A stretch of 64,000 nt of DNA from contig NWBJ01000045.1 in assembly GCA_002633115.1 (NCBI GenBank), positions 55,389-119,388 on the forward strand, read 5' to 3'. A program made the translations under genes and the position numbers. The stretch is from Muribaculaceae bacterium Zag1 (lineage in GTDB: Bacteria; Bacteroidota; Bacteroidia; Bacteroidales; Muribaculaceae). Shown here piece by piece: positions 35,364-44,351 of the stretch; positions within the stretch are counted from its first letter, which is position 1, and the number at the start of each line of letters is the position of its first letter. A model generated the notes under the pieces. It was given only the letters and a program-made list of their open reading frames with translations. It did no database searches and was not told where the DNA came from.

Positions 35364-38162
35364 TTACATCGGTGGTGGGCCGCCAGGACCGCCACGGCGA
35401 CCGCCGGGCCCTCGGCGCATATTGCGATTCTCAGGCTCGTTGCCCTTGCCAAAGGTGTTGAACTTGTATGACACTGAGAACATGAAATAGCGCGTCAGCG
35501 AGTTGTACAGTGCATCCTGTATGTAGCTGGCATTGACTGTGCGCTGCACATTGCTGCGCTGCTGCAGCAAGTCGTAGGCGCTGACCGATACTGTCAGCGA
35601 CTTGTCGCGCAGCATCTGGTAGGATATCGACGCATTCCACATCCATTCGTTGGTGTTGTACCCCTCCCCGTAGCCGCTGGTAGCGGTATAGTTGAGGTCG
35701 GTAGCAAGCACTAGGCCGAAAGGAGTATAATATGTGCCGTTGAAGCGACCTCCATAACTGTGCACTGTGCGATTGCTGGTGGTGGCCAACGAGTTATGAG
35801 TATACTGCAAGCGATACTGCGGGCGCAGCTCGAGTTCGAGATTATCCGGACGGAAAGCCAAACCGAAGGCCTCGAAGAATCCCAAGTCGCCCTGCTTATT
35901 CTTATTGCCATTGGTGTAGCCCACCGAGTGGTTGTAACTGCCGCCGAAATGGTTGTTGATTGTCCACGACTTATTCTTGAGCGGGAACGACACCATCGAG
36001 AAAGCGTTGATGCTGTAGATGCCGTTGACATTCTCATAAGTGGTAAACTGTCCGCCAGTAGATGTATCAAATGTGGTGCGCGACACAATGGAATTTTGCG
36101 TCATCGACATGCGCACCATAGCCATGATGGCGCGCTGGCGCTCCTGGTTGAAATCCTGGAAGCGGCCGTTGAGGCTGTGGCTGAATGATGGCTTCAAGTC
36201 CGGATTACCTTGCACCACATTCAGCGGGTTGCTGTAGTCGGCCACCGGCTGCAACTGGGTCATCGAGGGCTGCGACGAGCGCCCAAAATAATCGACATTC
36301 ATCGAGCGCGTCTTGGTCATCTTCCAGCGATAGCGCAAGTAGGGGGCGTAGTTCCACACCCAGCGCTCGGGGATATTCTTGGCCGAATTGATCAGGTCGG
36401 TCGATTTTGACATCTGGGGCACCAACGACAAGCCCACATCGAGATTATGAGCGGCAGAGACGTGCTTATAGCCCATGCGGATGTCTTGATTCATGTAGTT
36501 GTTGCGGAAGCGGTTGCTCAGTGAGTCGTTCCACACCAATTCCTCTCCGATTATAGGATTGTTCCAGCCGCCGGAGAAATCTACCGGGTGGTCATAAGTC
36601 ATCTTGTCGGCATTGTTCCAGCGATAGGAGAACCTGTAGGCAAAGGTCAGGAAATTGCCCTTCTTGGGGTCGCCCAGAGGTTCGGTCCACGACACGCGCG
36701 TGGCAAAGGTGTTGCTCCAGGTGTGGTCGTTGGCGTATTGGTCGTAGAGGTCAACCGAGTCGTTGTATTGGTAGAATTGGTTCCAGCTATATGTGTCGCT
36801 CTTCTCGCGCACATCGCTGGTCTGCAGGTTGGCGAATATCGAGAATGAGCGGCCCGGGTGGCTGCGGAAATTGTGCGAATAGATGAGGCGAGCGCCGAAT
36901 TCGGTGCTGTGGCCATGCGATTTCTGGCGGTTGATGCTCTTGTTCACTGGGTTGCCCACCACGCCGTTGGTGATGCCGTCGTACATTGCCGACAATTCAT
37001 CTTGCTCTGAATCGCTGTAGTTGAGCGACATGTTGGGTCGCAACTCCAGAGTATTGAAGGAGTCAGGCTTCCACAGGATGCGGAAGTCGGCCCTTACGTT
37101 GTGGCCCTTGTCGATTGAATTCTTCTGCGCGTCGCTGTAGGTGTTATTGTCCTCGAGGATGTATTCCTTGCTATTCTTGGTGCGGGTGTCGCGATTGCTA
37201 TAGCTGTACATCACATCGCCGCCTACGCGGATTATCTCTCCATTGCCTACATTGAAGTTCACGCCAAATGCCTTGCTGGTGGTGATGCCGTTGCTGCCAC
37301 CGAATCGGCGGAAACGGCTGGCACCGCCATCGGTGAAGTTGAGGTCGTTGACATTGTTCATGCCTCCGATGAATGTGATCTGGTTGCCATTCCAGAAGCG
37401 GTTGACGTTGAACGACGCCTTGTACCTCTCATCCGTACCGTAACCAGCCTCTACATTGCCAAACCAGCCGTTCTTCATCTCTGGCTTGACCGACAGGTTA
37501 ATCACGGTCTCGTCCTCGCCGTCATCGACTCCGGTGAGGCGCGCCAGGTCGCTCTTACGGTCGATTACCTGCAGGCGCTCGACCATGTTGACCGGTATAT
37601 TCTTGGAGGCCACCTTGGGGTCGTCGCTGAAGAATTCCTGGCCATCGACCAGCATCTTCTTGATTTCCTTGCCGTTGTGGGTGATTTTGCCATCGCTGTC
37701 AACCTCGACGCCCGGCAAGCGCTTTAGCAGATCCTCGACCACGGCGTTGGGCTGGGTCTTGTACGACTCGGCGTTGAACTCGACCGTATCCTCCATCACC
37801 TTGATGGGGGTCTGGATGCCGGTGACGGTCAAGTCCTTGAGCATCAAAGTATTCTCTGACATGGAGATTTTGCCCAAGTTCAAACTCTTGGTGACATCGA
37901 TATTCTTATATATAGGAGAATACCCTACATAGCTCGATTCGAGGATGTAGTGGCCTTGTTTGACTTCGGTGAGGGAAAAAGAGCCGTGGTCGTTGGTGAT
38001 AGCGGCTTTGACCTGAGTGCTGTCCTTGGTGGTGAGCAAGCGCACTGTGGCCTTGGGCATGGGTTGGTCTGTCTCATCGACCACCACGCCTTTCACATCA
38101 AATGCATAGGTTACAGAGAATGTGCAAACCAGCAATAAGCAAGAGAGAAGTGTAACTTTCAT
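35364..38162 (-). CDS. Outer-membrane TonB-dependent-receptor-like beta-barrel protein
   Basis: A 932-residue protein with a signal peptide (about residues 1-20), a carboxypeptidase-regulatory-like (CarboxypepD_reg) domain (21-105), a plug domain (about 120-225, with VVEDLLKRLPGVEVDSDGKI), and a long C-terminal barrel rich in Tyr, Asn and aromatic strands. The C-terminus ends in a Gly/Pro/Arg-rich tail (RGPGGRRGGPGGPPPM) after the last barrel strand, which is unusual. No SusD partner is encoded next to it, so it is not a classical polysaccharide-utilisation pair; it matches the 'outer membrane beta-barrel' group of plug-barrel proteins. Substrate unknown. Confidence 0.88.
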   Translation of the reverse strand: MKVTLLSCLLLVCTFSVTYAFDVKGVVVDETDQPMPKATVRLLTTKDSTQVKAAITNDHGSFSLTEVKQGHYILESSYVGYSPIYKNIDVTKSLNLGKISMSENTLMLKDLTVTGIQTPIKVMEDTVEFNAESYKTQPNAVVEDLLKRLPGVEVDSDGKITHNGKEIKKMLVDGQEFFSDDPKVASKNIPVNMVERLQVIDRKSDLARLTGVDDGEDETVINLSVKPEMKNGWFGNVEAGYGTDERYKASFNVNRFWNGNQITFIGGMNNVNDLNFTDGGASRFRRFGGSNGITTSKAFGVNFNVGNGEIIRVGGDVMYSYSNRDTRTKNSKEYILEDNNTYSDAQKNSIDKGHNVRADFRILWKPDSFNTLELRPNMSLNYSDSEQDELSAMYDGITNGVVGNPVNKSINRQKSHGHSTEFGARLIYSHNFRSHPGRSFSIFANLQTSDVREKSDTYSWNQFYQYNDSVDLYDQYANDHTWSNTFATRVSWTEPLGDPKKGNFLTFAYRFSYRWNNADKMTYDHPVDFSGGWNNPIIGEELVWNDSLSNRFRNNYMNQDIRMGYKHVSAAHNLDVGLSLVPQMSKSTDLINSAKNIPERWVWNYAPYLRYRWKMTKTRSMNVDYFGRSSQPSMTQLQPVADYSNPLNVVQGNPDLKPSFSHSLNGRFQDFNQERQRAIMAMVRMSMTQNSIVSRTTFDTSTGGQFTTYENVNGIYSINAFSMVSFPLKNKSWTINNHFGGSYNHSVGYTNGNKNKQGDLGFFEAFGLAFRPDNLELELRPQYRLQYTHNSLATTSNRTVHSYGGRFNGTYYTPFGLVLATDLNYTATSGYGEGYNTNEWMWNASISYQMLRDKSLTVSVSAYDLLQQRSNVQRTVNASYIQDALYNSLTRYFMFSVSYKFNTFGKGNEPENRNMRRGPGGRRGGPGGPPPM

Positions 38163-38166
38163 GTTG

Positions 38167-38198
38167 CAAAATTAGGGAGAATAAATCGAGTGCACAAA
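38167..38198 (-). promoter_or_regulatory. Promoter of the barrel protein gene, placed for a leaderless mRNA
   Basis: On the reverse strand TTTG (CAAA 38195-38198), 20-base spacer, TAATTTTG (CAAAATTA 38167-38174). The predicted start of transcription is at about 38160-38162, which is the start codon itself. Confidence 0.75.
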
Positions 38199-38295
38199 CC
38201 AATTAAGACATTTTTCGCAAAAATCGCGATAATCGAAATTGATTTGCGACACTTAACAAATTTTCCTACAATCTCAAAAAATTGTAAACAAAATA

Positions 38296-38327
38296 GTTGG
38301 AAACCACAGAATAATTATGTACTTTTG
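38296..38327 (+). promoter_or_regulatory. Promoter of the DUF4861 gene
   Basis: GTTG (38296-38299), 20-base spacer, TACTTTTG (38320-38327). Leader of about 33 bases. The divergent promoter for the barrel gene is 100 bases away. Confidence 0.75.
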
Positions 38328-38366
38328 CCATCTGAAACGTCAAATATGTAAACAAACAGCGAAATT

Positions 38367-39566
38367 ATGACCCTGCGAATCTCAAAAGGTTTAATTCCTT
38401 TCATCATTTTGGCGCTCTGCGCCGCTTGCAATCGTGCCCATCAGACTGGAGTATCCGTTACCATCGAATCAGACTTTGACCGCCTGATGATGGTGGAGAT
38501 TCCGCTCAAGACAATTGAGCCGTCGGCCTCGGGCCAGTGGATTGTCAAGGACGAGGATGGCCACGAAATCGCATCTCAGGTGACATCTGACTCGCTGCTG
38601 ATTTTCCAGGCCATGCTGGCGCCAAAAGGCACTTCGACCTTCTGGATCAGCCCTGGTGAGCATGCGCCTTATGACACTCTCGCCACCGGGCGCATCTACC
38701 ATGAGCGCCTCGATGACGTGGCCTGGGAAAATGACAATGTGGCATTTCGCGCCTACGGGCCGGCGCTGCAGCGCAATGGCGAGCGCGGATACGGCTACGA
38801 CCTATTCCTGAAGCATGGCCCCACCGGCCCGGTGCTTGAGCAATTGTATGCCCGCGAGTTGCAGCCGGGATGGCATCAGCGCGTGGATTCGCTGCGCCGC
38901 GCCGGCTTGACAGCCCAGGCTGATTCGGTAGCAGCGTTCCACTCATATCATACCGACAGCGGCCTCGGCATGGACCCTTATGCTGTTGGGTCAACCCTCG
39001 GGGCCGGCGTAGCCGCTCTGCTCGACGATGAGGGCAATTTCTCCTACCCTTGGTGCTACCAGACAGCCGAAGTGTTGGAGCAAGGTCCGCTGCGTTTCCG
39101 CGTATTTCTCACTTTCCCGCCGCGCGAGCTTGATGGCGACACCATCACCGAGGTGCGCTTGATTACCCTTGACGCCGGGCAAAACCTCAACCATACCGTG
39201 GTGAAATATCTCGGCCTATCTAAGCCTCGCACCATCGTCAGCGGCGTGCCATTGCGCGACGATGCGCCCTACACTGCCAATGCGGCCGAGGGCTACATCT
39301 CTTATTGCGACCCAGCGCTGGCTGGCAACAACACCCCCGAGCAGCGCGGCAACCTATTCGTAGGCCTGGCTTATCCCTTCACTCCCGATTCTGCCAAGGT
39401 GGTCACTGATGCCGGGCAGCCCCACCTCGTGGCATACACCACCTACCAGCCCGATTCCCTCTACGTCTACTACTGGGGCTACGGCTGGGACCTCGGCAAC
39501 ATCCCCTCCTACTCCGCCTTCAACACCCTCCTCTCCCACCAATCCCTCTCCTCCCGCCCCGACTGA
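38367..39566 (+). CDS. DUF4861 family lipoprotein
   Basis: A 399-residue protein with a lipoprotein signal peptide (lipobox CAAC near residue 21) and a single DUF4861 domain of full length; recognisable stretches are WENDNVAFRAYGP and SDSGLGMDPYAVG-like (here TDSGLGMDPYAVG). DUF4861 proteins occur in Bacteroidetes near polysaccharide-degrading loci and are suspected to act on carbohydrates, but no activity is established. Expected at the outer membrane. Divergent from the barrel protein gene; shared control is possible. Confidence 0.86.
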   Translation: MTLRISKGLIPFIILALCAACNRAHQTGVSVTIESDFDRLMMVEIPLKTIEPSASGQWIVKDEDGHEIASQVTSDSLLIFQAMLAPKGTSTFWISPGEHAPYDTLATGRIYHERLDDVAWENDNVAFRAYGPALQRNGERGYGYDLFLKHGPTGPVLEQLYARELQPGWHQRVDSLRRAGLTAQADSVAAFHSYHTDSGLGMDPYAVGSTLGAGVAALLDDEGNFSYPWCYQTAEVLEQGPLRFRVFLTFPPRELDGDTITEVRLITLDAGQNLNHTVVKYLGLSKPRTIVSGVPLRDDAPYTANAAEGYISYCDPALAGNNTPEQRGNLFVGLAYPFTPDSAKVVTDAGQPHLVAYTTYQPDSLYVYYWGYGWDLGNIPSYSAFNTLLSHQSLSSRPD

Positions 39567-39628
39567 AAAACAAAGGCCCTATTAGGACAGGATGCAGGGG
39601 CGCATTCTAACTTTATTATTGATTAAGG

Positions 39629-39662
39629 AAACCCACTCAGCATATCTATGCTGAGTGGGTTT
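39629..39662 (+). terminator. Perfect 16-base hairpin terminator
   Basis: AAACCCACTCAGCATA (39629-39644) pairs perfectly with TATGCTGAGTGGGTTT (39647-39662). Works for either strand. Confidence 0.88.
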
Positions 39663-39688
39663 ATAATAAGAATATATTATAGATAGAC

Positions 39689-39795
39689 TTACAACTTATC
39701 AATTTCTTCTGGGCTGAGCCCTGTACATAGTGCGATTTTCTCCAAATCTGACAAATAATAATTTAACAATGAATTCCTTAGCATAGATAAAAGAA
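39689..39795 (-). pseudogene. C-terminal remnant of a PD-(D/E)XK (Rpn-type) transposase-like protein
   Basis: On the reverse strand, about 30 codons end LEKIALCTGLSPEEIDKL and stop at 39689-39691. This matches the usual C-terminus of the PD-(D/E)XK nuclease family transposases common in Bacteroidales (…GLSxEEIxxL). The rest of the gene is gone; 39800-40100 holds no gene. Confidence 0.6.
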
Positions 39796-40104
39796 GAAAT
39801 ATTAGTATCCTATGTAACTGCTAAAGTGAAATCGCGAATTCTTTTTGTTATAACCTTGTGATTATCAACGTATATTCTTATGTAACTGACATGTAACTGG
39901 AATATACGTCCAGTCATGGGGTATTGTAAAACATCCACCTCTGCTTTCCCGTAAAATATTAGCCTTTTCCTTTCCCTATCTTTCACAAAGTGAAAGATAG
40001 GGAAAGGGCTTGTAGAAATAGTAAAAGTGGTTTTTGGAGGAGAAAAATCCTGAACTATAAATGATTTCTTTCGATAAAAAGGCAAGAAAATGGGCGATAT
40101 TTTG

Positions 40105-40112
40105 TAACTTTG
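40105..40112 (+). promoter_or_regulatory. -7 element before the Schlafen/AlbA_2 fragment
   Basis: TAACTTTG at 40105-40112, 20 bases before the ATG at 40132. No clear -33 element at the usual spacing. Confidence 0.5.
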
Positions 40113-40131
40113 CACACTAAAGTAACACAAC

Positions 40132-40401
40132 ATGGATAATCGCGAACTTATCAAAATCATAGACTCTCTTTGTGAGTTGCCAAAAGAGACAGAGTGGTTG
40201 GAGTTTAAGCACAACTTCCATTCCCCAGAGGAAATTGGCGAAAGGCTATCCGCCTTGGCTAATAGTGCCAAACTGTGGCACAAGTCTTTCGGGTATCTCA
40301 TCTATGGAATAAAAGATAATGACGGAGGATTTTTAGCCGTATATTTTCCATACTTTTTCGATTCAGACACAATTGTCTCAGGGAAATCAGTTAACGACTG
40401 A
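40132..40401 (+). pseudogene. N-terminal fragment of an AlbA_2 (Schlafen-type) ATP-binding protein
   Basis: An 89-residue frame whose first 65 residues match the start of AlbA_2-domain proteins: ELPKETEWLEFKHNF, then EEIGERLSALANSAKL and FGYLIYGIKD. Intact members are usually 400 residues or more, with a C-terminal winged-helix part. After residue 65 the sequence loses similarity (GGFLAVYFPYFF) and stops, so it is a truncated gene. The promoter-like signal upstream might still express the fragment. Confidence 0.75.
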
Positions 40402-40601
40402 AAAAATTGTATTAAATTCAGCAATAAAGACAGAAAAAGGAGATTTGGCGTAGGGAATAAGGAAGAAATTTCGTAATTTTGCGTATGGGAAAGCGTTTCT
40501 TGGAGGAAAGGCCTTGAGTTTGGAGAGCCTTGAGTCTGGAGAGAACTGGACTTTTCCCAAATGCAAATTGCTACCGCTTAGAAATAATGATACATAGTGC
40601 T

Positions 40602-43172
40602 ATGATTAAAAACTACGTTAAGATTGCCTTGGGAGCCGCCTGTCTGACGACAGGGGCTGCCGCTTGGGGTGTGCCCGCCAAGCCTACTCCAATCACTGTA
40701 ACACAACCCGATGGCACAGAAATCACCGTGACGCTGCGCGGCGATGAGAGAGGGCATTTCTACCTCAGCGAGGAGGGCCAACTGCTGCTCGACCGCGACG
40801 GCGCTCTCTACTATGCCGAGATTACCACCGAGGGCAAGGTTGAGCCATCGGCCATCCTGGCTCGCCCAACAGCCATGCTCAGCGCCGCTGAACGCCAGCA
40901 ACTGCCGACCATCGACACAAACCGCGCCCTGCAGCTGCTCCAGGCTCAGCACTCGGCCAATCCCCGCAACTGGGACCGCCTGCAATCGGCCACATTACGC
41001 AAAGCCCAAGCCAGGGCCGCAGCCCAGGACGAAGAGACAACCCATAGCCAGAGCTACGGCATCGGCCTGTTTCCCGGCACGGGTTACCCCTGTGTTGGCG
41101 ACACCAAGGGTCTGGTAATCCTGGCTGAGTATCAGGATGTGAAATTCTACCTTGACGACCCCTACGACTACTTCAGCCGACTGCTCAACGAGGAGGGATT
41201 TTCAGACTACAACGGCACCGGCAGCGCCCGCGACTATTTCATCGCTGCCTCCGACAGCGTGTTCCAACCCCAGTTTGACCTCTACGGGCCTGTGACCCTG
41301 CCTCAAAACATGTCGTACTATGGTGCCAACGATTATTGGGGCAACGACCTGCGCCCCGAGCAGATGATTATCGACGCTTGCCAATTGCTCGACGATGAAG
41401 TAGATTTCAGCCAATACGACACCGATGGCGACGGATTCCTCGATAACGTGTTTGTATTCTACGCCGGCATGGGCGAGGCCAGCAGCGGCAGCGCCAACAG
41501 CGTATGGCCCCACAGCTGGGACTTGACCCTAGCCCAACCCAACACCCCATACTACTTTGACGGCGTGCAGCTCGATCACTATGCTTGCACCAACGAATGG
41601 GATGGCATCAAGCCCGACGGCATAGGGACATTTGTACACGAGTTCTCGCACGTGATGGGCCTTCCCGACCTGTATGCCACCAGCTATACCAATGCTTTCA
41701 CCCCCGGCTACTGGTCAGTGCTCGACTATGGCCCATACAACAACGACGGCCGCACCCCGCCAAACTACTCAGTGTATGAGCGCAACGCGCTCAAGTGGCT
41801 CTCGCCCAGCGTACTCAACGGCACCACCCAGCGCGTCACCCTCCCCAACATAACCTCAAACCAAGGCTATATCATCGAGACAGAATCTCCCAACGAATTC
41901 TTCTTGCTCGAGAATCGTCAGCAAGAGGGCTGGGACAAATACATCCCCGGCCACGGCATGCTCATCTGGCACATCGACTACGACGAGACTGTGTGGGCCA
42001 ACAATGTGGTCAACAACACCGCTACCCACCAGTATGTCGACATCGTTGAGGCTGACAACACTCGCACTGAGCCCAGCCGCTCGGGCGACAGCTGGCCCGG
42101 CACCAGCAACCGCACATCCTATAGCAGCAAGACCACCCCGTCGCTGCGCACCTGGGACAAAGACACCATCGCCATCGCTATCACCGAAATAGCCGAAGAG
42201 GGCGGTCTGATAACATTCTTGTGCACCAACACCACACCGCGCCCAAGCGTTGAGGACATCGCGCTGATAGCCACTGAGGCCACCGAGGTCGGAGCCACAT
42301 CATTTGTTGCCAACTGGGAGGCTGTAGATGGAGCAACTGAATATCTCATCAGCGTAATCACCTCGTCGGCCGAAGCTACCTGGCAAGAAGACATCCTCGA
42401 CTTTGCCGATGGCTTGACCCTGCCCGAGGGCTGGACAACCACTGCCGAACGCACATACAGCGTGAGCGGATATTGCGGAGCCGAAATCCCGGCCCTGCGT
42501 CTTGAAGAATCGGGAGGTTATCTCGAGAGCCCAGTCTATGACGCCGACATCGCTTGGATTGAGTTCTGGCATCGAGGCATCTCTACCCACGAGGCCAGCA
42601 CCCTAGCCGTAATAGCTATGGTCGATGAGGAATGGACCGAAGTGGTTGAATCAGAACTCACCACCGCTCGCGGCGGCCTCACTCAGAAGACCGAGATGCC
42701 TGCCGGCGCACGCGCAGTGAGAATCGAATATCGCGAAGGCGAGCACCAGGGCGGTCTGTCGATCGACGATGTAGAGGTGGCTTACGACCTGGATCGCCCC
42801 ATGGAGACAGTTGACCCCTACGACAACTACAGCGCTGGCACAGAGTGCAGCCTCACAGTGACCGGCTTGCAGCCCAACACCACTTATGTCTACACCGTGG
42901 TGGCTTATGACGGCGAGCACTACTCTTTGGCCTCAAATGCTATCGAGGTTACAACCACCGACGAGGCTGGCATCGTATCTGCCATCGCCCAGAAAGCCCG
43001 AGTGCTGACAACTGCCGGCGCAATCATGGCCGAAAACGATGGCACAGTCGAGATCTACTCAATCGACGGACGCCTTGCAGCTCGCGGCCATGGAGGCCAG
43101 TGGATTGGCGTAACCCCAGGTCTGTATATTGTGCGCGCTGGCTCAACAACGACAAAAATTGTGGTCAAATAA
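40602..43172 (+). CDS. M6 family metalloprotease with T9SS-type C-terminus
   Basis: An 856-residue secreted zinc protease. Signal peptide (MIKNYVKIALGAACLTTGAAAW), propeptide-like region to about residue 150, then an M6/immune-inhibitor-A catalytic domain with the HExxH zinc motif HEFSH at residues 346-350, followed by MGLPDLY with the expected third-ligand Asp region. Behind it are a concanavalin-like region, a fibronectin type III-like domain (TGLQPNTTYVYTVVAYDGEHY) and a C-terminal sorting tail (VEIYSIDGRLAAR...GLYIVRAGSTTTKIVVK). An earlier in-frame ATG at 40587 adds five residues. A -7-like TAATTTTG lies at 40474-40481. Expected on the surface or secreted; it could degrade host or dietary protein. 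Confidence 0.92.
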   Translation: MIKNYVKIALGAACLTTGAAAWGVPAKPTPITVTQPDGTEITVTLRGDERGHFYLSEEGQLLLDRDGALYYAEITTEGKVEPSAILARPTAMLSAAERQQLPTIDTNRALQLLQAQHSANPRNWDRLQSATLRKAQARAAAQDEETTHSQSYGIGLFPGTGYPCVGDTKGLVILAEYQDVKFYLDDPYDYFSRLLNEEGFSDYNGTGSARDYFIAASDSVFQPQFDLYGPVTLPQNMSYYGANDYWGNDLRPEQMIIDACQLLDDEVDFSQYDTDGDGFLDNVFVFYAGMGEASSGSANSVWPHSWDLTLAQPNTPYYFDGVQLDHYACTNEWDGIKPDGIGTFVHEFSHVMGLPDLYATSYTNAFTPGYWSVLDYGPYNNDGRTPPNYSVYERNALKWLSPSVLNGTTQRVTLPNITSNQGYIIETESPNEFFLLENRQQEGWDKYIPGHGMLIWHIDYDETVWANNVVNNTATHQYVDIVEADNTRTEPSRSGDSWPGTSNRTSYSSKTTPSLRTWDKDTIAIAITEIAEEGGLITFLCTNTTPRPSVEDIALIATEATEVGATSFVANWEAVDGATEYLISVITSSAEATWQEDILDFADGLTLPEGWTTTAERTYSVSGYCGAEIPALRLEESGGYLESPVYDADIAWIEFWHRGISTHEASTLAVIAMVDEEWTEVVESELTTARGGLTQKTEMPAGARAVRIEYREGEHQGGLSIDDVEVAYDLDRPMETVDPYDNYSAGTECSLTVTGLQPNTTYVYTVVAYDGEHYSLASNAIEVTTTDEAGIVSAIAQKARVLTTAGAIMAENDGTVEIYSIDGRLAARGHGGQWIGVTPGLYIVRAGSTTTKIVVK

Positions 43173-43198
43173 CCCTCATTATTGTTCCGAACCCCCAA

Positions 43199-43235
43199 AA
43201 CGCCAACTTTACACCCCAAGTTGGCGTTATTTTTA
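43199..43235 (+). terminator. Intrinsic terminator after the protease gene
   Basis: AACGCCAACTT (43199-43209) pairs with AAGTTGGCGTT (43218-43228), then ATTTTTAT. Confidence 0.9.
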
Positions 43236-43333
43236 TACAAACACACCGTTATATACGTGAGATATATAGCGTAACTTCGGGTGGAGACTGCGCTTCATCC
43301 CGCCTCTCTGCCCCTACTAATAAGGGAATCGAT

Positions 43334-44299
43334 ATGCGACGAATAGTATCTTATCTAATAATGGGCATAGCAACTATTTGCAGTTATGCCGAAGAGCCAG
43401 CCGGAACGGCAGAGCTCATCAAATATGGAGATTTCAATTCTTGGGTAACCAGGCAAATCCATGAGTCGAAAATCATTGGCGGAGAACAAAAGACCGTCTA
43501 CGCCATAGGGCCAACCCGAACCATCGAGGGGTCGGACCCGTACCACAACCTGGGCGGGTCGCCGTGGGGCTCTTCCAATGTGTTAGCTAAGGTGGCCGGT
43601 GTCACCAAGACCAGCAATGCCGTTTATCCTGACGACCATCCCGGTCACGGCAAATGCGCCAAGCTCACCACAGAATTTGAGCATTGCAAGGTGATGGGCC
43701 TAGTGAATATGGAGGTAATGGTAGCCGGCTCGATATTTCTCGGCGAAATGGTCGAACCTATCAAATCGACCAAAAACCCATACAGCAAGATGATAATGGG
43801 CATCCCATTTACAAGGCGCCCCAAGGCATTGCAGTTTGACTACAAGCTGGAGATGCCTCAGAATGCCGAGCGCGTATATTCATCGGGCTTTGGCAAGAAA
43901 AAGACCTATCCTGGCCATGACGAGTCAGAGGCTCTGATTATCTTGCAGCGCCGCTGGGAGGATGCCGACGGCAATGTCTATGCCAAGCGCGTAGGCACGG
44001 GCCGAATGAGATTCAGCAAGTCGACCGACTGGGTCGAGAACTACCAGGTGCCAGTGATGTATGGCGATATCACCAAAAGTCCTAATTTTAAGGAAGAGAT
44101 GGACTTGATACCCAAGGATCGCAGCTATTACACCCGCAACTCGCATGGCAAACTGGTGCCAGTTATCGAGACAGGCTGGGACGATGCCGATGCCACCCCT
44201 ACCCACCTATTTGTGATGTTCTCGGCTGGCAGCGGCGAGGCCTACGTTGGCACACCAGGCCTGACCTTCTGGGTCGACGATGTAGCCCTGGTATACTAA
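43334..44299 (+). CDS. PCMD domain (putative carbohydrate metabolism) secreted protein
   Basis: A 321-residue protein with a signal peptide (MRRIVSYLIMGIATICSYA) and a beta-sandwich domain of the PCMD type, which is found in Bacteroidetes surface proteins: FNSW near the start, RRPKALQFDYKLEMP in the middle, and TFWVDDVALVY at the end. The final strand with the two Asp is typical. The ATG at 43334 is chosen; the frame is open much further upstream but overlaps the protease gene and its terminator. Function unproven; carbohydrate binding is the usual guess. Confidence 0.82.
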   Translation: MRRIVSYLIMGIATICSYAEEPAGTAELIKYGDFNSWVTRQIHESKIIGGEQKTVYAIGPTRTIEGSDPYHNLGGSPWGSSNVLAKVAGVTKTSNAVYPDDHPGHGKCAKLTTEFEHCKVMGLVNMEVMVAGSIFLGEMVEPIKSTKNPYSKMIMGIPFTRRPKALQFDYKLEMPQNAERVYSSGFGKKKTYPGHDESEALIILQRRWEDADGNVYAKRVGTGRMRFSKSTDWVENYQVPVMYGDITKSPNFKEEMDLIPKDRSYYTRNSHGKLVPVIETGWDDADATPTHLFVMFSAGSGEAYVGTPGLTFWVDDVALVY

Positions 44300-44302
44300 A
44301 AA

Positions 44303-44333
44303 AACATAACACCATAACTTATGGTGTTATGTT
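44303..44333 (+). terminator. Hairpin between convergent genes
   Basis: AACATAACACCATAA (44303-44317) and TTATGGTGTTATGTT (44319-44333) pair perfectly with almost no loop; preceded by seven A and followed by CCTTAT. Probably a two-way terminator. Confidence 0.8.
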
Positions 44334-44351
44334 CCTTATCCTAACGGATTC

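Noticed and set aside
35364..39566. Polysaccharide utilisation locus (SusCD pair)
   Set aside because: The barrel protein has no SusD-like neighbour and the DUF4861 gene is divergent with its own promoter; the GH13 gene lies 10 kb away.
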